NCBI GenBank assembly: GCA_029027825.1
Contig: CP093399.1
Coordinates: 3,844,001 to 3,908,000, forward strand
DNA: 64,000 nt
From: Rs1 sp029027825
GTDB lineage: Bacteria; Pseudomonadota; Gammaproteobacteria; Pseudomonadales; Balneatricaceae
Reading direction: 5' to 3'
The translations under genes and the position numbers were made by a program. The notes beneath the pieces are model-generated. The model worked only from the letters and a program-made list of their open reading frames with translations, was not told the DNA's origin and ran no database searches. Positions 53,201 to 62,326 of this stretch are shown here, piece by piece; position 1 is the first letter of the stretch; every line of letters begins with the position of its first letter.

Positions 53201-55080
53201 TCTCGCCTCTCTCTGATCAGAGTTATTTTTAAGCCCTGCGCCGCTAATTTTTCCTGACCTTCGCTGAGAATAACTTCAAAAGTCGCGTTACTGTCATAAG
53301 GCGCAGTATCATCGGCAAACAGTGGTCTAATACCGACTAATTTTTCGCTGGGTAACACATAGCTACTAGCTGTCCGGCTAACTGGACGACCACCACTATC
53401 TAATAAACTTGCAAACAGTTTTATCTGCAGAGGGGTCGCTGCTTTTCGAACCTTAGTGGCAAAGGTAAACTTATATTCACCTTCACTATTAAGCTTTATG
53501 TCATCATTTTGTCTTCGATTATTAAACGCGGCTTGCTGCGGGTTGGCAAAGTGATACTCTGCAAAATTCTCGAAGGGATGGGCGGCGATACTGGTAATCA
53601 AATCACTCTGCAGCGTATTCTCGGCTGCGGGTGCACCGTACAAATAACTGCCATTAACTTGGACATTGAAATCTTGGTCAGCTTTTAGGTATTGCTCAGT
53701 AACTAGTTCTAGCTCCATTCGCTCGGGCAAAAACTCTTCAACTTGAACATCATATCTAGTATCTGCCTGCCCTGGAATACTGGCAATGATCGACCACTGA
53801 CTAGTAGCAGCGTCCTTTGGCAGTTGCCATTCGCTGATATAATAACCTAGCGCATTAGCTGTTAAGCGCTGTTCGCTGGCTATTTTTCCATCGGGTTGCT
53901 GCAGCTTAAAAGTTATCACTTGCGCAGGCATTAGCTGACCATCGCTATCCCGTAGTAACGCGCTGATCCGCATCAATTCGCCCGGGCGGTATAAGTCCCT
54001 CTCGGCAAAGAAGAACAAACGCTGGGCCTTATTGTCGATCCCTGAAACGGGAAATTCAGACAGGTCTAACGTCGGACCAAAGAGCCGAACAATGGCTGTA
54101 TGGCCACCTTGGGTCGCCAGTAAAAGACTCGCCTTATCCAACTTGTATTGATCAAAACTAGCCGCGCCCTTGGCATCGGTAAACTGTTCGTCCAGTTCTT
54201 TGCCCGATGCATCAAGCAGTCGCAAACGGACCTTAGATTTAGGTTCAGCGGTTGCCAAACTATTGACGTTAACATCAGTTTTATCGGGATATATGCGTAA
54301 ATGGATACCTAAATCGCTACTGGCGAACCACGTCGATGGATAAGAATATCGATACTCTCCGATTTTGCGCATGATCGCAACGTAAACTCCTTGCTGCTGT
54401 AACGGAGCGATATCTTTAATTGGCAGATAACTAGTTGCTGTTTGATTCTTATGTAGTTTTAAATCGAACCTAGCAGTATAAACCAACTCAAGATTTTTTA
54501 TATATGACTCTATTTGCCAAAAATTTTGCTGCCCACGACGGGTATTATCCGTTAAAAATGCCACTAATAATTTTTCCGGGATGCGATAAAAATCGACATC
54601 CACATCCCCAGCATTAACAGAGATAACCGGCAGTCCATCCGCCAGAGTGTCCGCTAGTAAATTTCCATTTCCAGCAAAGCCAAGCATCGGTGTGATTGCG
54701 TCTACAGTAATAGTCGTGCTTTTACCGCTATCCAGCAATTGCCAATCAACCAGAGGCAGACCTTTCTTGACGCTGATGTTATAGGAGTGCTCTGGCTCTA
54801 TATTGGTAAAATATAGTGTTTCCCCTTTATCATCAAGAATCCAGCTACCGGTTAAACCTGCACCGCTCTGCTCTTCAATATTTAGCCACTGATCTAAGTT
54901 AATATCTCCTTTAACCGGCATTGAAAAAGTAATAGCGGCGGCAATCCTACCCTCGATACTTTGCACGCTAATATCTAGCACTCGATTAGGGGTAGCTTGG
55001 CTTGCTGCTAATAATGATGGGCTGCCCAACGCGCTTAAAAATAATAGCGTGCTAACCACGATTGCCGATATAACTCTCAT
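50230..55080 (-). CDS. Bacterial alpha-2-macroglobulin (YfhM type)
   Basis: About 1616 residues with the MG-domain repeats and the thioester motif CLEQ (in AYPYGCLEQTTSG, about residue 1150) followed by a terpenoid-toroid region (QSMQRGSGGFGLW, NQSPEEHWLTVYVLDFLLRA). It traps attacking proteases in the periplasm and pairs with PBP1C in cell-wall defence. I choose ATG 55080, since GGAG lies 8 bases upstream. The signal peptide (VSTLLFLSALGSPSLLAASQ) lacks a lipobox cysteine, unlike the lipoprotein form of E. coli, so it may be soluble in the periplasm. Confidence 0.95.
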   Translation of the reverse strand: MRVISAIVVSTLLFLSALGSPSLLAASQATPNRVLDISVQSIEGRIAAAITFSMPVKGDINLDQWLNIEEQSGAGLTGSWILDDKGETLYFTNIEPEHSYNISVKKGLPLVDWQLLDSGKSTTITVDAITPMLGFAGNGNLLADTLADGLPVISVNAGDVDVDFYRIPEKLLVAFLTDNTRRGQQNFWQIESYIKNLELVYTARFDLKLHKNQTATSYLPIKDIAPLQQQGVYVAIMRKIGEYRYSYPSTWFASSDLGIHLRIYPDKTDVNVNSLATAEPKSKVRLRLLDASGKELDEQFTDAKGAASFDQYKLDKASLLLATQGGHTAIVRLFGPTLDLSEFPVSGIDNKAQRLFFFAERDLYRPGELMRISALLRDSDGQLMPAQVITFKLQQPDGKIASEQRLTANALGYYISEWQLPKDAATSQWSIIASIPGQADTRYDVQVEEFLPERMELELVTEQYLKADQDFNVQVNGSYLYGAPAAENTLQSDLITSIAAHPFENFAEYHFANPQQAAFNNRRQNDDIKLNSEGEYKFTFATKVRKAATPLQIKLFASLLDSGGRPVSRTASSYVLPSEKLVGIRPLFADDTAPYDSNATFEVILSEGQEKLAAQGLKITLIRERRDYHWRYTSSEGWKSDYTESHYSVFNSVIDLKAGQGQQLSLPVDWGHYRLEVFNPATKLVTGYKFRAGWSADETVMAGRPDRIGLALNQQRYKVGDVVSVEIKAPAAGRGYLLVESDKALHRQLIDIPAEGGKVTFTVQQEWSEHNLYVSVLLIQPGQSRAEKLPRRMMGVIPLRLDREARKLQVEINSAADIRPNTELTVPIKVSVKQGEEGSPAAKLPSKVQVTLAAVDVGVLNISKFSTPDPFSGFFQQRAYSVIARDSYADLIAADKGVLATIKFGGDGDVEQNGATDPDVQIVSLFSGVVEVDAQGNAQVKLSIPDFNGRLRLMAVAFSAQSFGSAEKDLQVADPIVAQLNKPRFLRAGDKSLFSIDLNNVSNSAQSIELNLVLATGLHLVAENSENSQQKTLSIQLAKGQKKVLYFPVQASAEFKTVAIDLSLSNVLVAPSAEPVTLKRHWQLTIKPAWSISNLQWQTALGKGEKLSLSAKEFSQLVSKGVKGQLNVASQPPLDIASHLRALKAYPYGCLEQTTSGVFPQLYSNDQLLLKLGIKGSDAQARNRAINLAIQRLQSMQRGSGGFGLWSNQSPEEHWLTVYVLDFLLRAQKSGYQVPADNLKKAMQRVAIYLRSPNKISSYHGEVNSETKFAVRAYAAQVLSRYNQAPLSTMRNLYDRRNSNATPMALLQLGLALQKAGDHKRADSAIREAVADVDDFAEGHIYYSSKVRDLALSGFWLLEAKADISLWRPLLLALIDELKGRQWLSTQERNALFLIGRELQAQQGSNMQLAWEVDSQQLDQQLHRLQLVLGSDDLQHSVSLQNKGDMPVYVNLRVSGYQKTAPEPISNRIQVQRNYYDIEGRPFTDTQIRSGEKLIVELLVTAQEHLRHAIIVDLLPAGLEIENQNLADSYDQSNLKVMGTSISELMYGLPVEYQEYRDDRFVMALDLPRTRVKIYYLVRAVSAGDYQIPPTFAEDMYRPEIRHQGESSGMLKVLPR

Positions 55081-55107
55081 ACATTTCACTCCATGAATAA
55101 AAACACT

Positions 55108-55154
55108 GAGACCTCTGCATAACTACTGCGCTCGCAACATTATGCAGAGGTCTC
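55108..55154. mobile_element. 47-bp minimal copy of the GAGACCTCTGCATAAC element
   Basis: GAGACCTCTGCATA at 55108 and its exact complement ending at 55154 enclose only 19 bases, the last of which keep inner sequence of both ends. It lies just upstream of the alpha-2-macroglobulin gene and can form a long hairpin in its leader or act as a terminator for the upstream exporter gene. Confidence 0.8.
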
Positions 55155-55235
55155 TACTACTTAAGTTTTAGATCGAAATTCGGACCATACCCTAAGAAAA
55201 ATAGCGAAGGATTATCTTCAGCAATTATTTTTCAC

Positions 55236-56438
55236 TTAGGATATTTTTTCTGGCTTATCTTGCACCATCAACATAAAAAACAGCACTGAAAAGATCGCAC
55301 TCACCACCATACAAACCACCATCGGAGTCGCTGTGCCATTGTGAAAATAGCCGACGATAAAAGTGATGGCTGCCCCTAGTGATATTTGCATAAATCCAGC
55401 TAAACCCGAAGCTGTCCCCGCTAATTTAGGCACAGCACTTATCGCCCCCGACATACCATTGGGGATAGCAATACCATTAGAACAAGCGACTAGTGACATT
55501 GGAATAAACAGGTAGGCGGGATGATCATAACCGATATAGCTGAAATAAATAAGCACACAGATGCCCAGTGTCAAAACTACACTCGATATTTTCAACATTA
55601 GCCGCCCACAGAGTCGGGTGGCAAAACGCCCAGAAATAAAGTTACCTGACATATACCCGCATGAGACCATTATAAAATAAAAACCGTATTCACTCGGCTG
55701 CAAACCTAACACCTTGGTTGCATAAAAGGGAGCGCCGGCAATAAAGGCAAAGAACACCGCCGAGCCAAAAGATGTGCCCAGCACGTAGCCTAAATACTGG
55801 CGCTGTACGATTAAAAGCCGATATTTAGTTATAATGTTACCCAGTTTCATATCTGAAACTAGCTGATGGTTAGTCTCGTGTAGTTTATTAAAACTCAACA
55901 TAAACACCATTAAACCCAATACAGAGACCAAATAAAAGCTGGCTCGCCAACTTGACCACTGATCCAAGTACCCGCCGATAATAGGGGACATCATCGGCGC
56001 GATTGCCATAATCATGGTCATATAACCGAGAATACTGGTCGCTTTATTCTGATCATACAAATCGCGCACAATCGCCCTCGTCACCACTAACCCCGCACAC
56101 CCACCTGCCGCTTGAAAAATACGACCTATAATCAACTGTTCAATATTAACCGCAAAGGCACAGCCAAAACTCGCCACTATATAGACCGCTACGCCAGCTA
56201 AGATAATTGGCCTGCGCCCATATTTGTCTGATAGCGGCCCTAAAATAAGCTGCGATAAAGCAGTGGCCACTAAGTACAAAGTAAGGGTTAACTGCGATAT
56301 ATCATAACTGGTACGCAAAGATTCAGTGAGATTCGGCATCGAGGGAAGGAATATATTTAAGGCGACAGGCCCCAGCGCTGACAGCATGATGAGAATAGCA
56401 ATGTGCGGCTTGATAACAGCCGAATTTTGAGTGTTCAT
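55236..56438 (-). CDS. Bcr/CflA-type MFS drug exporter
   Basis: 400 residues from the ATG at 56438 (CGAGGG upstream), 12 predicted spans. LGPVALNIFLPSMPNLTESL and QLILGPLSDKYGRRPIILAG (MFS motif A) and RAIVRDLYDQNKATSILGYM are typical of the DHA1 Bcr/CflA group, which exports drugs such as bicyclomycin or other small molecules. Its own gene unit. Confidence 0.85.
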   Translation of the reverse strand: MNTQNSAVIKPHIAILIMLSALGPVALNIFLPSMPNLTESLRTSYDISQLTLTLYLVATALSQLILGPLSDKYGRRPIILAGVAVYIVASFGCAFAVNIEQLIIGRIFQAAGGCAGLVVTRAIVRDLYDQNKATSILGYMTMIMAIAPMMSPIIGGYLDQWSSWRASFYLVSVLGLMVFMLSFNKLHETNHQLVSDMKLGNIITKYRLLIVQRQYLGYVLGTSFGSAVFFAFIAGAPFYATKVLGLQPSEYGFYFIMVSCGYMSGNFISGRFATRLCGRLMLKISSVVLTLGICVLIYFSYIGYDHPAYLFIPMSLVACSNGIAIPNGMSGAISAVPKLAGTASGLAGFMQISLGAAITFIVGYFHNGTATPMVVCMVVSAIFSVLFFMLMVQDKPEKIS

Positions 56439-56701
56439 TGGCCCTCGATAATTTGTCACGGTAAACTATAGACGTGATTAGATAGCGTCGATGAAGAAAT
56501 TAGCCAACGCAGTGTTGACAGATAAACAATTGGATTTGCTCAAAGATTACTCTAATGTTGAGCATCAATATATAGCCGCGCTATGAATATTTTTGCTGTT
56601 CGGTCAATTAACAGCATAGCTCACTTGAGCAGATGGCCCCGCTAGAGAAGCTATTCGAAGCTCAGTGAAAAACTATAGAGCAGCACTTTAGCTGACGTTT
56701 G

Positions 56702-58258
56702 CTAGTCTCGGGAGCGCACTCGAATACCTTGCTGAGTAAAATTTAATTGCATTTTTCTGGAAAATTGATCGACCAATATATTCAGCACTGCGGTGATAAA
56801 CAGCAGCGCAAAAGCTCGATCAAACCGCAGATCCTCAAAGGCGGAATCTATATAAAAGCCTAATGTCATAACGCCTAACACCCCTAAAATAGCGCTTTCT
56901 CGGAGAATTATCTCGGCGCGATACATCAGTAGTGAGATAAAATAAGGGTATATTTGCGGTAGTATTTTATACAGATAGTCACTAAAACCAGTCGCTTTAC
57001 GCAGGTACTTTTCCTCTAGATTACGCTGTAATAAAAAGCTAATTAAAGCACTATTGTGCATCGACAGCGCCACTACCGCCGGCAGCATAGAGGGACCGAT
57101 GATCAGCAGTAGCACGAATGCCAATATGTATTCAGGAGTAGAGCGTAAAATCAGCAATAGGCTATTGGCAATTTTTTGCATTAACCAGTACTGATGAATG
57201 CTGGCAATCAGACTAATCATTAACACGCAACTGACAGCGGTCGTGGCAACCGCCATCATTGATAACATCAAGGTATTAAAGATACCCGCCACACCTTGAC
57301 TCATAAACAGCGCTGCAAACCACTGGCTGTAGTGGTGAATAATCGACAGTACCGATAATCCTTCGCCAAGCACTACTCTTGGCCAAATATCGCTGCTAAA
57401 GAATCGATAAATATTTTCACTGTCATTGACAAAATCGCTACTGGGTAACACATAGATAGCGATGCTTAAGTACAAAGGTAGCAAATACAATTTCAGCCAG
57501 TATTTTATGCTGGCTATTAATAGGTAGAATGCAATTAACAAGGCTCCGGCGAATGAGTAATCGGCCTGTTTAAATGCGGTTTCTAAATGAAAACCGATAG
57601 TCGGCAAACCGACGAAGCCCAGCACCGCACTAGTGCGAATGCCGCACTCAAAACGATAGCGTAAATACGATTGCATTTTCGGTAGGGTTTGCGGTAATTG
57701 GACGTATAGAAAGTAGCTGATTTTACTACGTTTGATCTGGCTCAACTGGGTGATTTTCACCTGGGACTGCTGGTAAATATCATGAAAAACTCGGGCAAAG
57801 GTACACGCGTAGGGGATCGCGATGGCTAAGATAGCCGTCGTTACAGACAGGCCGAATATCTGCAAGAAAATCAGCGCCCAAAAAAGTTCATGAATAGCGC
57901 GAAAAAAGGCACAGCAGAGTCGAACTAAGTAGTGCTCGTAGCATAGAGACAGCAGAAAACCGGCAACCACTGACACACTCACCCCAATTAAAGCCACTGC
58001 AACGGTATACAACAGATCTAAGAGCAAGCTCTGCGGATTGCTAACGCTGGGAGTGAATAGGCCCTGTAACATCAATTGCAAATGCAACCAAGGCTCTGAG
58101 GCATGCACCTCCACATCCGCAAAGAAGCTTACTAGCACCCCGGCAGCCAATATTAGCAGACTAAAATTTCTTAACTTTATACCATCGCTACTGATACTCT
58201 TAGCAGTATGACGAAGCTTAGAGTTCAGTTGATGAGAGTGTTTTTTTAAATTAAGCAT
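56702..58258 (-). CDS. Phosphonate/selenate-type ABC permease, fused double-domain
   Basis: 518 residues holding two PhnE-like permease halves in one chain, with about 12 spans in total. Each half has the permease-ATPase contact loop (AIHELFWALIFLQIFGLSVT in the first; RSTPEYILAFVLLLIIGPSM in the second), and in each half a GVLG-type motif (GFVGLPTIGFHLETAFKQAD, ILGVLGVMTLGFYIDSAFED). Usual PhnE is about 260 residues, so this is a natural fusion. Last gene of an operon with the ATPase and the binding protein. Confidence 0.85.
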   Translation of the reverse strand: MLNLKKHSHQLNSKLRHTAKSISSDGIKLRNFSLLILAAGVLVSFFADVEVHASEPWLHLQLMLQGLFTPSVSNPQSLLLDLLYTVAVALIGVSVSVVAGFLLSLCYEHYLVRLCCAFFRAIHELFWALIFLQIFGLSVTTAILAIAIPYACTFARVFHDIYQQSQVKITQLSQIKRSKISYFLYVQLPQTLPKMQSYLRYRFECGIRTSAVLGFVGLPTIGFHLETAFKQADYSFAGALLIAFYLLIASIKYWLKLYLLPLYLSIAIYVLPSSDFVNDSENIYRFFSSDIWPRVVLGEGLSVLSIIHHYSQWFAALFMSQGVAGIFNTLMLSMMAVATTAVSCVLMISLIASIHQYWLMQKIANSLLLILRSTPEYILAFVLLLIIGPSMLPAVVALSMHNSALISFLLQRNLEEKYLRKATGFSDYLYKILPQIYPYFISLLMYRAEIILRESAILGVLGVMTLGFYIDSAFEDLRFDRAFALLFITAVLNILVDQFSRKMQLNFTQQGIRVRSRD

Positions 58259-58263
58259 CTTAA

Positions 58264-58920
58264 CTACAAATACAGCTGATCTAAATCATCGATGCAGAGC
58301 TTGGCGGCCGGTTTATCTATGGCTATTTTCCCAGCTTTAAGCCCGACTATGCGATCGAAGTACTGCAAGGCTAGATGCCGATCATGCAAGGCGATGATAC
58401 TAGTTTGGTGGCTATTTAAGATTACTTCAAGGACTTGCTGCGCCTTTAGCGCGTCCAAATTAGAGACGGGCTCATCACCTAAAAACACTGGCTTTTGCTG
58501 ATAACAGGCCCGCGCGACCGCAACTCGTTGCTGCTGCCCACCGGAGAGTTTATTCACTGAAACATGCAGTTTATCCTCAATAGCCAACTGTTGAGCAAGC
58601 ACCGTTATTTTTTGCAGCGCTCGCGGATTAGGCTTTAATAGATTCAGCAAATTTTGTAGCGCAGTGTGCTCAGCCAACTTAGCTAAATATATATTGTTGT
58701 AGCAACTCAGTCCGAAAATCAACTCCCGATCTTGCACGCAATAAGCACTTTGGTCTGGTTGCTGGGTAAAGAGTACATTTAACAAGGTTGACTTGCCCGC
58801 CCCGCTTTGACCGACAATCGCCACTTTTTCTCCCTGCTCAATCGACAAGCTAACGTCCACCAGCACTGGCTGATCAGGGTAGCTGAGAGAATAATCAGTC
58901 AATTTAAATAAATGACGCAT
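58264..58920 (-). CDS. ABC transporter ATPase, PhnC-like
   Basis: 218 residues: Walker A GQSGAGKSTLLN, signature LSGGQQQRVAVARA, Walker B PVFLGDEPVSNLD and switch His (IIALHD). All motifs are intact. The protein is shorter than typical PhnC (about 250), but complete. It starts 6 bases after the binding-protein gene and ends 5 bases before the permease gene, so the three form one operon. Confidence 0.85.
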   Translation of the reverse strand: MRHLFKLTDYSLSYPDQPVLVDVSLSIEQGEKVAIVGQSGAGKSTLLNVLFTQQPDQSAYCVQDRELIFGLSCYNNIYLAKLAEHTALQNLLNLLKPNPRALQKITVLAQQLAIEDKLHVSVNKLSGGQQQRVAVARACYQQKPVFLGDEPVSNLDALKAQQVLEVILNSHQTSIIALHDRHLALQYFDRIVGLKAGKIAIDKPAAKLCIDDLDQLYL

Positions 58921-58926
58921 CAGAGT

Positions 58927-59811
58927 TTATGGTTGCAGCAGATCGAGGGAGATAGCGGTTTTTTTGATCGCTGCGTAATCTTGATTCTCAGCCTTGATAA
59001 AGCCGCTCCGTGGGAACTGCTTCAACAGCTGTGGGTCTTTAATAGCAAGCAGTGCCCGCTGTACTTTTTCGGCAAAACCCAGCCCAAATTCAGCATCTAC
59101 CTCGCCGCGAATGGTCCATTGATAGTCGGTATATTCCGGGGTTTTCCAAATGACTTGTACTTTATTAAGGTCTATTTTCCCAGCGTCCAACATACTGTGC
59201 CACACTTTGTAGTTTACCGCTCCCACTTGATAAGCTCCCGCTGCCACTTGGGTACTCGTCAAACTGTGATCGCCACTAAAACCTACTGTTTTAAAAAGCT
59301 GTTGAGGCGCAGCTTTTAAAGCTTGGCGGATATAATATTCTGGCATCAAACGCCCAGAGGTTGAGCCTTTGCTGCCAAAGGTAAATGTTTTATTGATGAT
59401 ATCTAGCGGGAATTTTTTTGTCGGGGCAAGATTGGCACTGTGATGCGCGATAAAGTAACTCTTAAATTTAGTGTCTTCAATCCCTTGCGCTATCGCTTGG
59501 GAGCCCGGTACAAACTGCCGCGCCCGCACGCCTGACAAGCCGCCAAACCAGGCTAGTTGCACTTGATTATTACGAAAGGCAGTAATTGCAGCGGCGTACG
59601 ATTTCACTGGAATATAGTTAACTTTCACCTGCAGAGCTGCCGATAAATAATCTGCCACTTGCTGAAACCGCAACTTCAACTGTTGCTGATCCTGATCGGG
59701 AATAGCGGTAAAGGTCAACACTGGCGCTTTAGTATCAACAGCACTATGCGCCCCAGTAGAAATGAGCACTATTAGGCAATACCAAGAAAAAGTAAACGAT
59801 CTAAACAACAT
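58927..59811 (-). CDS. Phosphonate/'selenate'-type substrate-binding protein
   Basis: 294 residues with a signal peptide (TFSWYCLIVLISTGAHSAVD), exported to the periplasm. LTFTAIPDQD, NQVQLAWFGGLSGVRARQFV, TFGSKGSTSGRLMPEYYIRQ, VGFSGDHSLTSTQVAAGAYQ and VIWKTPEYTDYQWTIRGEVD match the PhnD-like family that databases name 'putative selenate ABC transporter substrate-binding protein', because of its link to selenium genes. No selenium gene is visible in this window, so phosphonate, phosphite or an oxyanion are all possible substrates. Confidence 0.85.
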   Translation of the reverse strand: MLFRSFTFSWYCLIVLISTGAHSAVDTKAPVLTFTAIPDQDQQQLKLRFQQVADYLSAALQVKVNYIPVKSYAAAITAFRNNQVQLAWFGGLSGVRARQFVPGSQAIAQGIEDTKFKSYFIAHHSANLAPTKKFPLDIINKTFTFGSKGSTSGRLMPEYYIRQALKAAPQQLFKTVGFSGDHSLTSTQVAAGAYQVGAVNYKVWHSMLDAGKIDLNKVQVIWKTPEYTDYQWTIRGEVDAEFGLGFAEKVQRALLAIKDPQLLKQFPRSGFIKAENQDYAAIKKTAISLDLLQP

Positions 59812-60358
59812 GTCGGGGAGCCACTCGCTAAAAATCGCACATCATAGCAGATCTCAATAATAGAGTATTAGTGTTTCTACTGACTAGCCTACTTAACCGC
59901 TATCCATCTCATCCTATTTAACCAGCTTATACTCGTCTCAGGCTACATCAGCACCCTACCACTGATTGAGGGATGAGAAATACAACACCCGAGTGTCAAT
60001 CTGACTAGCAGCCATGCACTGTTATTTATGAGTTGATTAAAAGTTTAAATTGTTTTTATCGAAGATTGTTTATATAACATTAGTCAATATATGGTTTTTC
60101 ACTAACGAATTGCAGCCCTGTAACATCTGTAGTGCGGTTACTAGCCACCTTTAATTACCAGAGCGCGCACCCGTGGCAACTCGCTGAACTATGCATTAAT
60201 CGGCATCATCACTTGCTGATTTTTAGAACACAGGCATGGAATTTCAATATAGGGGAGGCTATTTCAAAGCACTGTCGGATCGAGAATTTGCGCCCATCCA
60301 GCGACTCGTTTAGCTGCTAGTATCGCAATTTATTCACAACAAAAATAAAGGAGTTTAA
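59812..60358. other. Intergenic region between divergent units
   Basis: Should hold the promoter for the ABC operon (-) and, toward 60300, that of the iron alcohol dehydrogenase. A 62-codon plus-strand frame at 60132-60320 has no ribosome site or homology and is not believed. Nothing else recognised. Confidence 0.35.
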
Positions 60359-61516
60359 ATGTCATCTCAAATAATTTTACCTCGTATTCTGCAAGTTGGA
60401 GAAGGCGCAAGCAGGGCTATTCCGCAAGTATTAGCTAGTTTACACTGCAAGAAACCGCTGATTATCACCTATAAAATGATGGTGCAACTAGGCTATGCCG
60501 ATGCTATCCAGCAGTTACTTACAGACAATTCTATCCCCTCAGATATTTTCGATGACACTGTCCCTGAACCTACCGTAAGTTCTATTCAAGCGGGTGTTGA
60601 AAAAGTTAAGCATGGCAATTATGACAGCATCATCGCACTCGGTGGTGGCAGCCCTATAGACAGCGCAAAAGCAATTGCGATCTTAGGTAAGCTCGGCGGA
60701 GAAATGCAAGATTACAAATTTCCGCGTATCGTCAGTGAAGCGGGCCTACCTATCATTGCCGTACCGACCACTGCGGGTACCGGTTCAGAAGTGACCCGTG
60801 TCACCATTATCACCGAAGAGCGCACCGGCGAAAAAATGCTCTGTGTAGGAGTGGGTTTTATGCCGACTGCCGCGCTGGTAGATTACGCTTTAACTTTATC
60901 GCTACCTCCGCGCACTACTGCAGATACAGGCATTGATGCGCTGACCCATGCGATGGAAGCCTATGTCAGTAAAAAAGCCAATGCCTACAGTGATATCCAA
61001 GCACTGGCAGCGATGCGCTTAATCGCCCCTAATTTACGAACCGCTTACACCGATGGTAGCAACCATAAAGCGCGTGAGGCAATGATGCTGGGTTCAACGT
61101 TAGCCGGGATTGCCTTTTCTAATGCCTCGGTTGCACTCGTGCACGGCATGAGTAGACCAATAGGCGCGGCCTTTCATGTCCCTCATGGCTTATCAAATGC
61201 AATGTTGCTCCCAAGCGTTACCGAATTTTCGATAGCCGCCGCTGCAGAAAAATATGCACAGTGCGCAAGGGCTATGGGGATCGCCGAACAACTAGATTCT
61301 GATCAATTGGCAAACCAAAAACTACTGCAAGAACTACGGGCGATCAATCGCGATCTTCAAGTACCTACTCTTGCAAAGTTTGGCGTAGATAAAGCGGAAT
61401 TTATGGCGCTGCTGCCAAAAATGGCCGAACAAGCTCTAGCTTCAGGCTCGCCCGCCAACAACCCAATAGAGCCAACAACTCAGCAATTAATCGATTTATA
61501 TCGGCAACTTTGGTAG
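60359..61516 (+). CDS. Iron-containing alcohol dehydrogenase
   Basis: 385 residues, the standard type III ADH length. GGGSPIDSAKAIAI for the nucleotide and VPTTAGTGSEVTRVTIITEE are present. The metal ligands are D and H in DTGIDALTHAMEAYVS (about 197-201) and the His residues in VALVHGMSRPIGAAFHVPHG (about 264 and 278). It oxidises or reduces a short-chain alcohol with NAD(P). Ribosome site AAAGGAGTTTAA. No operon partner. Confidence 0.9.
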   Translation: MSSQIILPRILQVGEGASRAIPQVLASLHCKKPLIITYKMMVQLGYADAIQQLLTDNSIPSDIFDDTVPEPTVSSIQAGVEKVKHGNYDSIIALGGGSPIDSAKAIAILGKLGGEMQDYKFPRIVSEAGLPIIAVPTTAGTGSEVTRVTIITEERTGEKMLCVGVGFMPTAALVDYALTLSLPPRTTADTGIDALTHAMEAYVSKKANAYSDIQALAAMRLIAPNLRTAYTDGSNHKAREAMMLGSTLAGIAFSNASVALVHGMSRPIGAAFHVPHGLSNAMLLPSVTEFSIAAAAEKYAQCARAMGIAEQLDSDQLANQKLLQELRAINRDLQVPTLAKFGVDKAEFMALLPKMAEQALASGSPANNPIEPTTQQLIDLYRQLW

Positions 61517-61530
61517 GTATAGAGTTTTGA

Positions 61531-61579
61531 GCTATAAGCTATAAGCTATAAGCTATAAGCTATAAGCTATAAGCTATAA
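61531..61579. repeat. Seven tandem heptamers GCTATAA
   Basis: GCTATAA is repeated exactly seven times, starting 15 bases after the alcohol dehydrogenase stop. Seven-base tandem arrays mutate in copy number. No gene is seen in the rest of 61580-61862 apart from a GCAGTGAAGTCACTGATTCA repeat copy at 61765. Confidence 0.95.
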
Positions 61580-61862
61580 GTTTAAAACCAGCTGAAGCTA
61601 CTGTCTACGCTTCGGCTGTATTGCCTGGTCTTCGCCCGCGACCATTGGCGACAACTTCTCATCTAAATAAACATGATTGACCCCTGCAACGTAACGGGTT
61701 ACTATTGTTCTTCAATTACTATATTGAGAGAGTAAAAATATATTCAATAGTTAGCTATACGATGCAGTGAAGTCACTGATTCAAGTACCAATTAAAAGGC
61801 ATAAACATGTACCCCACTGCCGGTAACATATTTTCTTACACTTTATTGGAAGGGGTCTTATT

Positions 61863-62168
61863 TTGGCGATTAAAAGCTTCTCACACAAAGGCTTAAAGAA
61901 ATTCTATTACCAGGGAACGACAGTTGGAATCAATAGTGACCACCAAGAAAAACTTGGCTATATATTAGACGCAGTAGATAGTTCGCATCACCCACAAGAT
62001 TTGAAAGCTCTATACACAAACAAATTCGCAGAAAAGAAAGGTTCAGGGAAAGGGGTGTATAGCATAGAAGTGAATGGTAATTGGCGTATCACATTCCAAA
62101 TCGAAGATGAGGGTGCAGTTTTTCTTGATTACCTTGATTATCATGGTAAATCAATCAAAGCCCGCTAG
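61863..62168 (+). CDS. HigB-type toxin (RelE superfamily)
   Basis: 101 residues from a TTG start with GGAAGGGGTC upstream. IKSFSHKGLKKFYYQGTTVG, DLKALYTNKFAEKKGSGKGV (the usual KFHxLKGxxxGxWSI stretch in diverged form), YSIEVNGNWRITFQIE and DYLDYHGK match plasmid-type HigB, a ribosome-associated mRNase. Full length. The antitoxin follows on the same strand after 158 bases, a wider gap than usual. Confidence 0.85.
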   Translation: MAIKSFSHKGLKKFYYQGTTVGINSDHQEKLGYILDAVDSSHHPQDLKALYTNKFAEKKGSGKGVYSIEVNGNWRITFQIEDEGAVFLDYLDYHGKSIKAR

Positions 62169-62326
62169 CAAAATATAACATCGTCAATTGAGGTGATTCA
62201 CTGAGCAGTGAGCTGGACTATGCTCTACCTGAATCTGTAGCTTTCATGCGGTTCTTAGCATCAGTTCTTGATCCTCTTTGTTGTCACGAATTAAGGCTCT
62301 ATTGAAATAGCCTAAAAGGAAATATA

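Noticed and set aside
60132..60320. 62-codon frame upstream of the alcohol dehydrogenase
   Set aside because: No ribosome site and no recognisable motif; ends just before the promoter region of a real gene.
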